Below, one piece after another: positions 7,914 to 15,904 of a stretch of DNA of 64,000 nt. The stretch spans positions 3,785,418-3,849,417 of the forward strand of contig JAVSMN010000001.1 in assembly GCA_032027205.1 (NCBI GenBank), written 5' to 3'. The position numbers and the translations under genes were made by a program. The notes under the pieces are model-generated. The model was not told where the DNA came from and did no database searches. It saw nothing but the letters and a program-made list of their open reading frames with translations. Source of the DNA: Zeimonas sp032027205. GTDB taxonomy: Bacteria; Pseudomonadota; Gammaproteobacteria; Burkholderiales; Burkholderiaceae_E. How positions within the stretch are numbered: position 1 is the first letter of the stretch; each line of letters starts with the position of its first letter.

Positions 7914-9292
7914 TGCGTGCAGCCGGCGTCGCCGCAGGAACGACGGCGGCCGGGCGCGCACGTCCGATCAGCCTGTTCTGGCGCACCTTCGGCCTGGTCG
8001 CGCTGCTGATCGTCGCGAGCTTCGTCGCGACGATCGCCGCTGCCCGCCTGCTCGAGCGCGCGCCGCCCGAGCAGCGCCTGGCGTGGGAGGTCGCCTCGGT
8101 GGTCAACCTCACGCGTTCGGCGCTGGTCAGCGCCGAGCCCGATCGTCGCCTGCAGTTGCTCGACGAACTCGCGCAGCAGGAGGAGGTGCGCGTGCTGCCG
8201 AAGGAACCGGGCGATCGCATCGACACGTCGGCCACCGGTCCGCGCCTGCGCGCGCTCGAGCCGCGGCTGCGCGCGCTGCTCGGACGCACGACGCAGGTCG
8301 CCGGGCGCGTGAACGGCGTCGACGCGGTGTGGATCAGCTTCGAGATCGACGGCGACGACTACTGGCTGATCCTGCCGCGCGACCGCGTCGAGCGCCAGTT
8401 CGGTCCGAGTCTGGCGCTGCTGTCGCTGATCGCCGTCGCCTTCGCGCTGGTCGGCGCACTGGCCATCTCGCGGCTCGTCAACCGTCCGCTGTCGGATCTC
8501 GCCGGAGCGATCGGCGTGCTCAGCCGCGGGCGCGCGCCGGCGCCGCTGGCCGAGAGCGGTCCGACCGAGATCGCCGCGGTGAATCGTCGATTCAATCTTC
8601 TGGCGGCCGATCTCGCGCAGCTCGATGCCGATCGGGCGCTGGCGCTGGCCGGCATCTCGCACGACATCCGCAACCCGCTCGCGCGCCTTCGCATCGAAGT
8701 CGAACTCGCGCCGCTGCCCGAAGAGCAGCGCGCATCGATGGTCGACGACATCGAGCGCATCGACCGCATCGTCGGCCAGTTCATCGGCTACGCGCAGATT
8801 GCGCAGCCGCCGCGCGCAGAACTCGTCGACGTCTCTGCGGTGCTTGCTTCGATCGCCAATGCGTATCGCGGCGAGATCGATGCCGGCGCGCTCGCGCTGT
8901 CGATCGACGCCGACGAGGCGCTGCGCTGGTACGGCGACCCGACCGACCTGCAGCGCGCGATCGGCAACGTCGTCGACAACGCGTTGCGTTATGGGCGCCC
9001 CGACGGTGCACGCGCCGTGCAGGTGCAGCTGCAGGTCCGGGCCACCGCCGCCGGCCTCGCGCTCACGCTGCGCGACGACGGCCCGGGTATCGCCGACGAA
9101 GATGCGGAGCGGCTGCTGCGTCCGTTCGCGCGCGTCGACCGCGCGCGCGGCGAGCACGGCGGATCGGGCCTCGGACTGGCGATCGTCGACCGGCTCGCGC
9201 GCCGATACGGGGGTCGCGCCCGGCTGTCGAACGACGACCACGGCGGCCTGCGCGTCGAGATCGATCTGCCCGATTACCGCGCGCATGCATAA
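7913..9292 (+). CDS. envZ: EnvZ-like sensor histidine kinase
   Basis: 459 residues. N-terminal transmembrane helix about 24-45 (GLVALLIVASFVATIAAARLL), periplasmic sensor region about 46-165, second transmembrane helix about 166-190, HAMP linker, H-box with the phosphorylated histidine in LAGISHDIRNPLARLR near 250, and a HATPase domain with N-box NVVDNALRYG, DDGPGIADED and GSGLGLAIV. The usual SHDLRTPL of EnvZ is SHDIRNPL here. ATG 7913 overlaps the ompR stop by one base; an upstream in-frame start inside ompR is rejected. Confidence 0.88.
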   Translation: MRAAGVAAGTTAAGRARPISLFWRTFGLVALLIVASFVATIAAARLLERAPPEQRLAWEVASVVNLTRSALVSAEPDRRLQLLDELAQQEEVRVLPKEPGDRIDTSATGPRLRALEPRLRALLGRTTQVAGRVNGVDAVWISFEIDGDDYWLILPRDRVERQFGPSLALLSLIAVAFALVGALAISRLVNRPLSDLAGAIGVLSRGRAPAPLAESGPTEIAAVNRRFNLLAADLAQLDADRALALAGISHDIRNPLARLRIEVELAPLPEEQRASMVDDIERIDRIVGQFIGYAQIAQPPRAELVDVSAVLASIANAYRGEIDAGALALSIDADEALRWYGDPTDLQRAIGNVVDNALRYGRPDGARAVQVQLQVRATAAGLALTLRDDGPGIADEDAERLLRPFARVDRARGEHGGSGLGLAIVDRLARRYGGRARLSNDDHGGLRVEIDLPDYRAHA

Positions 9293-9405
9293 CGAACCGA
9301 GCCCGCCGCCCGCCGGAGCGGCGCGGCGTGGCGCGGCCGGACGCGATGCGGCAGCGGCAGCGGCCTGCAATAGAAAGCAACAATCAATCGCGTTCCGTCG
9401 ATCAA

Positions 9406-9435
9406 TTGGATTTTTCAATTGCACTTTGCTACATT
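9406..9435 (+). promoter_or_regulatory. Candidate promoter of the rubrerythrin gene
   Basis: TTGGAT at 9406-9411, an 18-base spacer and TACATT at 9430-9435, in a locally AT-rich patch. Two copies of the palindrome CAATTG (9403-9408 and 9416-9421) surround the -35 region with 13 bases centre to centre and could be a regulator site. The intergenic region is 9293-9514 and shows nothing else clear. Confidence 0.45.
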
Positions 9436-9514
9436 CGTTTGATTGGCGCGTGAGCGCCCTCGGCGCGGGCACCGACGAACGCCCGCAACCCCTCATCGAA
9501 CAGGAGACTGCCCC

Positions 9515-9934
9515 ATGGCCGCGTTGAAAGGCACCCGGACCCATCAGAACCTGAAGGACGCGTTTGCCGGCGAGAGCCAGGCCAATCGCCGCTACCTGTA
9601 TTTCGCCAACAAGGCCGACGTCGAGGGCCAACCGGAGGTCGCCGCGCTGTTCCGCTCGACCGCCGAGGGCGAGACGGGCCACGCGCACGGGCATCTGGAC
9701 TACCTGGCGGAAGTGGGCGACCCCGCCACCGACCTGCCGATCGGCAGCTCGGACAAGAACCTGAAGTCGGCGGTGGCCGGCGAGACGCACGAATACACCG
9801 ACATGTATCCGGGCATGGCAAAGACGGCGCGCGACGAAGGCTTCGACGAGATCGCCGACTGGTTCGAGACGCTCGCCAAGGCCGAGCGCTCGCACGCGAA
9901 CAAGTTCGCCAAGGCGCTCGAGTCGATCGCCTGA
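9515..9934 (+). CDS. Rubrerythrin (rubredoxin-less short form)
   Basis: 139-residue ferritin-like diiron protein; rubrerythrins reduce hydrogen peroxide. Two helix pairs supply diiron ligands: FAGESQANRRY near 17-27 and EGETGHAHGH near 51-60 in the first half, and VAGETHEYTDMY and KAERSHANKF in the second, the standard E...ExxH pattern twice. The C-terminal rubredoxin iron centre of classical rubrerythrin is absent, so electrons must come from another protein, plausibly the downstream Fe-S oxidoreductase. ATG 9515 follows a CAGGAG ribosome site at good distance. A stem-loop terminator lies between it and the next gene. Confidence 0.9.
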   Translation: MAALKGTRTHQNLKDAFAGESQANRRYLYFANKADVEGQPEVAALFRSTAEGETGHAHGHLDYLAEVGDPATDLPIGSSDKNLKSAVAGETHEYTDMYPGMAKTARDEGFDEIADWFETLAKAERSHANKFAKALESIA

Positions 9935-9976
9935 ACGGCCACCGGGGCCTTGCGCCCCGACATGGTTGCACGACGA

Positions 9977-9999
9977 GGGGAGCGCTACGCTCCCCTTTT
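9977..9999 (+). terminator. Stem-loop terminator between rubrerythrin and the Fe-S oxidoreductase gene
   Basis: Perfect 8-bp stem GGGGAGCG / CGCTCCCC with a 3-base loop followed by TTTT. It ends 15 bases before the next start codon, so it should reduce rather than fully separate expression of the downstream genes from the abundant rubrerythrin message. Confidence 0.75.
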
Positions 10000-10014
10000 C
10001 GCGAGGACATCCCG

Positions 10015-11370
10015 ATGACTGCACGAGAAGGGTCGCTCGAAGCGCCCACCCGTCACGCACTCGACTGGAAGAACCCGGAGTTCTACGACGAGACGAAGGC
10101 GCTCGACGAGATGCAGCGCGTCTTCGACATCTGCCACGGATGCCGGCGCTGCGTGAGCCTGTGCAACGCCTTTCCGACGCTGTTCGACCTGATCGACGAA
10201 TCGGCCAGCGGCGAGATCGACGGCGTGGCGCGGGCGGACTACGGCAAGGTGGTCGACCAGTGCTATCTGTGCGACCTCTGCTACATGACGAAGTGCCCGT
10301 ACGTGCCGCCGCACCCGTGGAACGTCGACTTCCCGCACGTGATGTTGCGCGGCAAGGCGATCGCGTTCCGCAACGGCACGCCGACGAAGTTCCGCGACAC
10401 CAACCTGTCGGCCACCGACCGCAACGGCAAGCTCGCGGCGATTCCGATCGTCGCGCAGACGGTCAATGCGGCAAGCCGCAACGCGACGATGCGCAGCCTG
10501 CTCGACAACAGCATCGGCGTGCACCGCGAGGCATGGCTGCCCGACTTCGCGCCGCACAAGTTCCGCGCGAAGGCGCAGGCGTCCCCGGCCACGGCCGTGC
10601 GCGACGGCGCGCGCACGCCCGGCAAGGTCGTCGTCTACGCAACCTGCTACGTGAACTTCAACGAGCCGGGCATCGGCCACGACCTGCTGAAGATCCTCGC
10701 GCACAACGAGATCCCGTACGTCTTCGTCGAACGCGAGGCGTGCTGCGGGATGCCCAAGCTCGAACTCGGCGACCTGGAGGCGGTCGAGAAGCTCAAGGAG
10801 CGCAACGTACCGGCGCTGGCGAAACTCGCCCGCGAAGGCTACGCGATCCTCGCGCCGATTCCATCGTGCGCGCTGATGTACAAGCAGGAACTGCCGCTGC
10901 TCTTCCCCGACGACGAAGACGTGCGGGCGATCCGCGACGCGATGTTCGATCCCTTCGAATATTTCGTGCAGCGCGCGAAGGACGGCCTGCTGAAGACCGA
11001 CTTCTCCCGTGCGCTGGGCAACGTCTCGTATCACGTCGCGTGCCACCTGCGCGTGCAGAACGTCGGGCAGAAGACGCGCGAGCTGCTCGAGACGATTCCC
11101 GGCACGCGCCTGCGCACCGTGGAGCGCTGCTCGGGCCACGCCGGCACCTGGGGCGTGAAGACGGAGTTCCATGAGATCGCGATGAAGATCGGCCGGCCGG
11201 TTTTTCGCCAGATGGGCGAGCACCCGGACGGCGAGCCCGACTGGATCTCGTCGGACTGCCAGCTCGCCGGCCATCACATCGCGCAGGGCATGTCCGCCAC
11301 CGGACGCCAGGTGGACGACCGGCTCGCACATCCGCTGACGCTGCTGCGGATGGCATACGGATTGCCCTGA
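10015..11370 (+). CDS. CCG-domain Fe-S oxidoreductase (HdrD/GlpC-like)
   Basis: 451 residues. Two ferredoxin-type clusters near the N-terminus (CHGCRRCVSLCNAFP and CYLCDLCYMTKCPY) are followed by two cysteine-rich heterodisulfide-reductase-type domains: the first with CYVNFN...REACCGMPKLE, the second with HVACHLRVQN...ERCSGHAGTWG, where the usual CCG is CSG. No membrane segment, so a soluble electron-transfer or thiol/disulfide protein. GAGGACATCCCG precedes the ATG. The set rubrerythrin, this protein and DUF3501 recurs in proteobacteria as I remember it; a role in passing electrons to rubrerythrin during oxidative stress is inferred, not shown. Confidence 0.82.
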   Translation: MTAREGSLEAPTRHALDWKNPEFYDETKALDEMQRVFDICHGCRRCVSLCNAFPTLFDLIDESASGEIDGVARADYGKVVDQCYLCDLCYMTKCPYVPPHPWNVDFPHVMLRGKAIAFRNGTPTKFRDTNLSATDRNGKLAAIPIVAQTVNAASRNATMRSLLDNSIGVHREAWLPDFAPHKFRAKAQASPATAVRDGARTPGKVVVYATCYVNFNEPGIGHDLLKILAHNEIPYVFVEREACCGMPKLELGDLEAVEKLKERNVPALAKLAREGYAILAPIPSCALMYKQELPLLFPDDEDVRAIRDAMFDPFEYFVQRAKDGLLKTDFSRALGNVSYHVACHLRVQNVGQKTRELLETIPGTRLRTVERCSGHAGTWGVKTEFHEIAMKIGRPVFRQMGEHPDGEPDWISSDCQLAGHHIAQGMSATGRQVDDRLAHPLTLLRMAYGLP

Positions 11371-11409
11371 CTGCACCGAACGGCCACCGGTACCACGGAG
11401 GGAATCGAC

Positions 11410-11994
11410 ATGGCGAAGGTCACCCGCGATTCGCTGCTGACGCTCGAGGCGTATGCGCGCGCGCGCAGCGACATGCGCGCGAAGGTCCTCGAACACAAGA
11501 AGAACCGCAAAGTGCCGCTGGGCACGCACGTGACGCTGCTGTTCGAGGACGAGCAGACCGTGCGCTACCAGATTCAGGAGATGCTGCGCATCGAGCGCAT
11601 CTTCGAGGACGAGGGAATCCAGCACGAGCTCGACGCCTACAACCCGCTCATTCCGGACGGCACGAACCTGAAGGCGACGATGCTCATCGAGTACGAGGAC
11701 GTCGACCAGCGCCGCCGCGAGCTCGCACGCCTCGTCGGCATCGAGGACCGCGTCTGGGTGCGCGTCGTTGGACACGCGAAGGTCTACGCGATCGCCGACG
11801 AGGATCTCGACCGCTCGACCGAGGAGAAGACTTCGGCCGTGCATTTCCTGCGCTTCGAGCTCGACGCCGCGATGATCGATGCGCTGAAGGCCGGCGCCGC
11901 GCTCGGCGCCGGCGTCGATCACGAGAACTATCCGGCGCAGGCCGAGCCGCTGCCCGACGCGGTGCGCGATTCGCTGGCGAGCGACGTCGACTGA
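11410..11994 (+). CDS. DUF3501 family protein
   Basis: 194 residues, soluble, no signal peptide and no cysteine. The N-terminal part (KVTRDSLLTLEAYARARSDM) and the stretches LGTHVTLLFEDEQTVRYQIQ and RIFEDEGIQHELDAYNPLIP match the DUF3501 family as I know it, usually found next to a rubrerythrin and an HdrD/GlpC-like Fe-S protein. Function is unknown. It is preceded by a good ribosome site (ACGGAGGG) and is separated from the Fe-S gene by 39 bases. Convergent with fdhD, 22 bases apart. Acidic C-terminal region. Confidence 0.82.
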   Translation: MAKVTRDSLLTLEAYARARSDMRAKVLEHKKNRKVPLGTHVTLLFEDEQTVRYQIQEMLRIERIFEDEGIQHELDAYNPLIPDGTNLKATMLIEYEDVDQRRRELARLVGIEDRVWVRVVGHAKVYAIADEDLDRSTEEKTSAVHFLRFELDAAMIDALKAGAALGAGVDHENYPAQAEPLPDAVRDSLASDVD

Positions 11995-12016
11995 CGAAGG
12001 CGCGGCTCGTCCGCGC

Positions 12017-12895
12017 TCAGAGCGCTGAAACCGGATCGGCGTCGCGGGCGCGCGCCGATGCGTCGACCGCCATCCTCCATTTGTGCGTATAGACCGTCAT
12101 TCGCTCTTCACGGAGGAAGCCGCAAAGCGTGATGCCATGTGCGTGCGCGGTGCGCACGGCGAGCGAACTTGCCGCCGACACGCCTGCGACGATCGCCAGC
12201 CCTGCGCGCGCGGCCTTGGCAACCATCTCGAAACTCAGCCTGCTCGACAGGACGACGCCGCAACCCTCGAGTTCGATGCCGTCGAGCAGGCAGGAGCCGA
12301 TCGCCTTGTCCAGCGCATTGTGTCGGCCGAGGTCCTCGGCGAAGGCCAGGACACGGCCGGCGGGCGAGAACAGCAACGCCGCATGCGCGGCGCCGGTCTT
12401 TCGCCAGAGAACCTGCCGGCGCTGCATCGCCGCCGCCAGCCGCGACATCCCAGTCAGCGACTGCATCGTCGAAGCCACGATCGGTGCGGCGCCGTTCAGC
12501 AGGTGCGCGACGCCGTCGCCGCCACACGCACCGCAGCTCGAGCGCACCTCCCGAACAGCTCGGCGGGAACCTGCGGCCGCGCGTGCGCGCGCCCGCGGCG
12601 CGAGCGTGACGCGCACGACCTCGGGTGATGCGTGACAGCGTGCAATCGACTCGAGTTCGTCCAGGCGATCGAACAAGCCCTCGCCGAACGCGAAACCCGC
12701 TGCGAGGGCCACGGCGCCCGACCGCTCGCCCTCGCCGAGCCAGCCATCGCCGCGAGCGTAGCCCTCGGCACGCGCGGCCCCGTCGGGTGCGGTCCACATC
12801 AGCGTGTACCTGCCCACGCCTTCCACATCGACGAGCAGCACGGATTCGTCGATCAGTTCGCCGGAGCCCGGACTTGTCGGGGCTTCATCGCGCAT
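12017..12895 (-). CDS. fdhD: Formate dehydrogenase accessory sulfurtransferase FdhD
   Basis: 292 residues. FdhD moves sulfur from the cysteine desulfurase to the molybdenum cofactor of formate-dehydrogenase-type enzymes. The catalytic double-cysteine motif is present as RSSCGACGGD, and the cofactor-binding DLGRHNALDKAIG and VLSSRLSFEMVAKAARAG motifs follow. ATG 12895 lies 11 bases inside the end of the molybdopterin oxidoreductase gene, which implies co-expression; an upstream in-frame start would overlap much more. The neighbour is not an obvious formate dehydrogenase, so either it needs the same sulfuration or FdhD serves an enzyme encoded elsewhere. Confidence 0.92.
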   Translation of the reverse strand: MRDEAPTSPGSGELIDESVLLVDVEGVGRYTLMWTAPDGAARAEGYARGDGWLGEGERSGAVALAAGFAFGEGLFDRLDELESIARCHASPEVVRVTLAPRARARAAAGSRRAVREVRSSCGACGGDGVAHLLNGAAPIVASTMQSLTGMSRLAAAMQRRQVLWRKTGAAHAALLFSPAGRVLAFAEDLGRHNALDKAIGSCLLDGIELEGCGVVLSSRLSFEMVAKAARAGLAIVAGVSAASSLAVRTAHAHGITLCGFLREERMTVYTHKWRMAVDASARARDADPVSAL

Positions 12896-15704
12896 CGCGT
12901 TTTCCGCCGAACCAGCGCGATCGGCGCGCATTGAGCGGCGCCTTGGCCGACGCAACGACGCGGCGCAGCGACACGCGCACGATGTCGGAGCCGGAGCCGG
13001 TCGCATCGGTGAGCTCGAGGCTCATCGCGGCGACCGTGTTCAGGCTCGGCGCGCGCAACTCCTTCGCGTATGGCGTTGCCCAGTGGTCGAACTGTCCGAT
13101 CATCAGCAGCGTGTCGGGACGGATGCCGCTGGCGAGGATCGCCGGGCCTCGCGTCACGTTGACGAGCGACGCGACCTCGAGTTCGTCGCCGTCGGCGATC
13201 CCCAACGCACGCGCAGCCTGCCGGTTGATCACGATGCCGTGGTGGCCGCGCACGTTGGCGGCGACCTCGTGCATCTGCGGGATCGACACGTTGCCGCTGG
13301 CGTGGAACTGCATGCTCTTGGTCGTCAGCAGCCAGAACGGGAACTCGGCCGGGTCGCGCCCGGCGTGCACGATTGCGTTCTCCCAGCGCCTCGGCACGTC
13401 GTCCCACGCCGGCAGGAACTGGTACTCGGAGAGCTGCTCGTCCCACCAGTGCATTCCCTGCTCGTGCAGCCGACGCTTGAGCTCGAGCCCCGAGCGCATC
13501 AGCCGCTCCTGGTACGGCAGCTCGAAGCGCAGGTTCTGTTCGACCATCGCCGGATAGAGGTACCAGCCGATCTGCGAGTAAGGCCGCGCGTAGAAGCCGT
13601 TTTCCTTGAACCACGCCAGGTCGCGCACCTCGGCGCCACCCGACATCGCCGCCGTGGCCGCCTTGCACTCGGCGTCCCAGATCGCGTCGACCTCGTGCAC
13701 CTGCGTCGGCTCGAGCGAGAAGTCGAAACCCTCCCCGCGCAACGGAACGCCGCCCGCGCCGCGGTTGATCGCTTCGTTGTAGCGCTCGAGCAAATCGGTG
13801 CGTCGCGCGAGCTCACCGCTGATCCAGGTGAAGTCGCGCGCCTCGCCCGACGGCTCGACCGCGGGCTGGCGCAGCACGAAACCCTCGTGCTCCCAGTACT
13901 GCTCGACGAACTTCGAGCGGCCGAGGCGAATCAGTTGCGTGCTCTCGAGGTCGGTGGCCTCGGGCAGCAGCACGTCGGCCATCCAGTTGGTCTCGTCGAG
14001 CGTATAGGCGAACGAAACCATGAACGGAAACCCGGCGATCGTCTCGACGAGATGACGCGTGTCCCAGAAGGAGATCGCCGGATTGGTGCGAAACGTGATC
14101 CACACGTCCGGGTAGCTCGGCTGCGGCCAGTTCGGCGGCAACTCCTTCGTGAACATCCAGGCCAGGTGCGTCGGACCGAGCGCCTGCGACCACGGACCAT
14201 TGCCAGCCAGCGGCACGAGCGTGCGATGGGCATTGCGCCCGTTGCGTCGACCGGGTTTGCCGATCCAGTGCACGGCGTCGGTGGGATTGAGCTCATTGTG
14301 CAGGAAGCCGTCCACCCCGGGGCGCACGCTCTGCATCCGCTCTTCGTGCGGACGATTGATGCGCACCGTCGTGCCGAGCGTGCCTCCGGGCACCTCCAGC
14401 GCGCCGACCAGCACCGCGAGAACCGTTCGCGCCCAGCAGCACTCGAACGCGCCCCAGCCGTTGTTCACCGTCTTGCCCAGCGTCACCGCCACCGGCCGGT
14501 AGGGGAGCGTGCGCCCGTCGATCTCGATCGTCTCGCCGACCGACGCGGTGTCGACGTACTCGTGCGCCACGCGACGGATGGTCTCGGGAGCCACCTCGCA
14601 CAGCGGTCCGGCCCACTCGGGGCTGTACGGCGCGACGTGTGCCACGAGCTTGTCGAAGGCGGTGGTCGCGTTGGCCTCGCGACGGTGCCAGCGCTCGTCG
14701 TCGGGCCCCACCTCGCAGCACTCGCCGACGAGGAAGCTGCCCGAAAGCGCCGGTACGGCGTGCGGATGATCGTGCGGCACGGCGGCGCCGCTCGCCGAAT
14801 CGAAGACGAGCGGCTTGCCGCTCGCCGGGTCCCGGAGGTAGAAGCCGTTGGGGCCGACGAGGTAGGGCGAGGCAGTGCGATCGCGCAGGAACGGCAGGTC
14901 GAGATCCTCGCGTGCCCGCTCGTGCAGCATCACGTGGATCAGCGCGAACATGAAGGCCGGATCGGTCTTCGGCTTGATCGGAATCCACTCGGCCGATACG
15001 GCGCCGGTCACCGACAGGTGCGGCTCGATCACGATCCGGCGCGCGCCGCGCACACGGGCATTCGCCTGACGCATTACCGCGGATGGGCCGCCCGTGACCT
15101 CGACGTTGGCGCCGAAAGATAGATTCAGCTTCACCAGCGGCGTGTCGGCCGAAACGGTGAATGCGCGGTGCCAGTACTCGCCGTAGAGGTGCTCGGAGTG
15201 CACGCACTTGACGCCCTGCCCCGAGCCGAAGCTGTAGTCGATCGTGCCCCAGGCCGCCAGGAACGCCGGGAAGGTTCCCATGTAGTGCGCCGGCGTGCCG
15301 CCGTGCCCCAGGCTCACGGCAAGGCGCGGATAGCCGTCTTCGTCGGCAAGGCCGCGCTGGCGAACGTCGTTCAGCTTCGTCGCGATGAGATCGAGCGCTT
15401 CTTCCCACGAGATCGGCGCGAAGCCCGGATCCTCGTCGATCCCCTTCCGCGGGTTCGTGCGCTTCATCGGCGCAAGCACCCGATACGGGCTGTAGGTCTT
15501 CTGGATCAGCCCATAGGCCTTGACGCAGGGGCGGCCGTCGGCCGGGTGGATGCCGCTGCCGTCATGGTTCGGCCCGATCGAGACGGCAACCCCATTGCGC
15601 ACCTCGACGCGAAGCAGATCGGGACCCGCGACGCAGTTGTAGCAGTAGGTCGAGACGAAGCGTCGACCTTCGTCGTTACCCATCGTCCCATGGTGCGGCG
15701 CCAT
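12885..15704 (-). CDS. PadB-like molybdopterin oxidoreductase (phenylacetyl-CoA:acceptor oxidoreductase type, substrate unproven)
   Basis: 939-residue DMSO-reductase-superfamily catalytic subunit. The N-terminus holds CYNC (21-24) and C60 for an Fe-S cluster, but the third cysteine expected after CX2C is replaced by Pro28-Asp29. C167 in GVKCVHSEH is a plausible molybdenum ligand. Bis-MGD contact segments such as LSFGANVEVTGGP, RIVIEPHLSVTG, WIPIKPKTDPAFM and the C-terminal HASGNVSIPQMHE are visible. There is no twin-arginine signal peptide, so it is cytoplasmic. The closest family in my memory is PadB of anaerobic phenylacetate degradation, but no PadC or PadD-like subunit is nearby. RBS AAGGGG precedes ATG 15704. 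It overlaps fdhD and follows the lipoate/E1 genes in the same direction after a 200-base gap. Confidence 0.68.
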   Translation of the reverse strand: MAPHHGTMGNDEGRRFVSTYCYNCVAGPDLLRVEVRNGVAVSIGPNHDGSGIHPADGRPCVKAYGLIQKTYSPYRVLAPMKRTNPRKGIDEDPGFAPISWEEALDLIATKLNDVRQRGLADEDGYPRLAVSLGHGGTPAHYMGTFPAFLAAWGTIDYSFGSGQGVKCVHSEHLYGEYWHRAFTVSADTPLVKLNLSFGANVEVTGGPSAVMRQANARVRGARRIVIEPHLSVTGAVSAEWIPIKPKTDPAFMFALIHVMLHERAREDLDLPFLRDRTASPYLVGPNGFYLRDPASGKPLVFDSASGAAVPHDHPHAVPALSGSFLVGECCEVGPDDERWHRREANATTAFDKLVAHVAPYSPEWAGPLCEVAPETIRRVAHEYVDTASVGETIEIDGRTLPYRPVAVTLGKTVNNGWGAFECCWARTVLAVLVGALEVPGGTLGTTVRINRPHEERMQSVRPGVDGFLHNELNPTDAVHWIGKPGRRNGRNAHRTLVPLAGNGPWSQALGPTHLAWMFTKELPPNWPQPSYPDVWITFRTNPAISFWDTRHLVETIAGFPFMVSFAYTLDETNWMADVLLPEATDLESTQLIRLGRSKFVEQYWEHEGFVLRQPAVEPSGEARDFTWISGELARRTDLLERYNEAINRGAGGVPLRGEGFDFSLEPTQVHEVDAIWDAECKAATAAMSGGAEVRDLAWFKENGFYARPYSQIGWYLYPAMVEQNLRFELPYQERLMRSGLELKRRLHEQGMHWWDEQLSEYQFLPAWDDVPRRWENAIVHAGRDPAEFPFWLLTTKSMQFHASGNVSIPQMHEVAANVRGHHGIVINRQAARALGIADGDELEVASLVNVTRGPAILASGIRPDTLLMIGQFDHWATPYAKELRAPSLNTVAAMSLELTDATGSGSDIVRVSLRRVVASAKAPLNARRSRWFGGKRDAR

Positions 15705-15904
15705 GAATTGCCCCTTGTTCGTTCGTCGGATGTGGCGGACTCGAAGGGGAATTCTATTTGTTTGTTCAATTCATGAAAACGCAAATATCTTTCAAAATCA
15801 AATATATGCAGAACTGTGCATAGGATCCGCTTCAATCGGAAACAAGCGGGATGTACCCGCTGTACCAACCATCCTGCGACGCAACAAAGAGGCGTGCGAC
15901 GGCT
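15705..15904 (-). promoter_or_regulatory. AT-rich regulatory gap upstream of the PadB-like gene
   Basis: 200 bases between the lipoate-ligase-like and PadB-like genes. Bases about 15750-15830 are markedly AT-rich compared with the surroundings. A 14-base imperfect palindrome TGCAGAACTGTGCA at 15807-15820 (TGCA arms) adjoins TATATT-like sequence on the minus strand and could be an operator with promoter. No ORF with good coding character is seen. Inference from composition only. Confidence 0.4.

Noticed and set aside
12804..15122. A 772-codon open frame antisense to the molybdopterin oxidoreductase
   Set aside because: No domain, and composition mirrors the codon bias of the minus-strand gene.
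12885..15704. Formate dehydrogenase because fdhD is adjacent
   Set aside because: The protein lacks the FDH N-terminal signature and four-cysteine cluster motif, and no FDH beta/gamma subunit genes occur; similarity by eye is to PadB.
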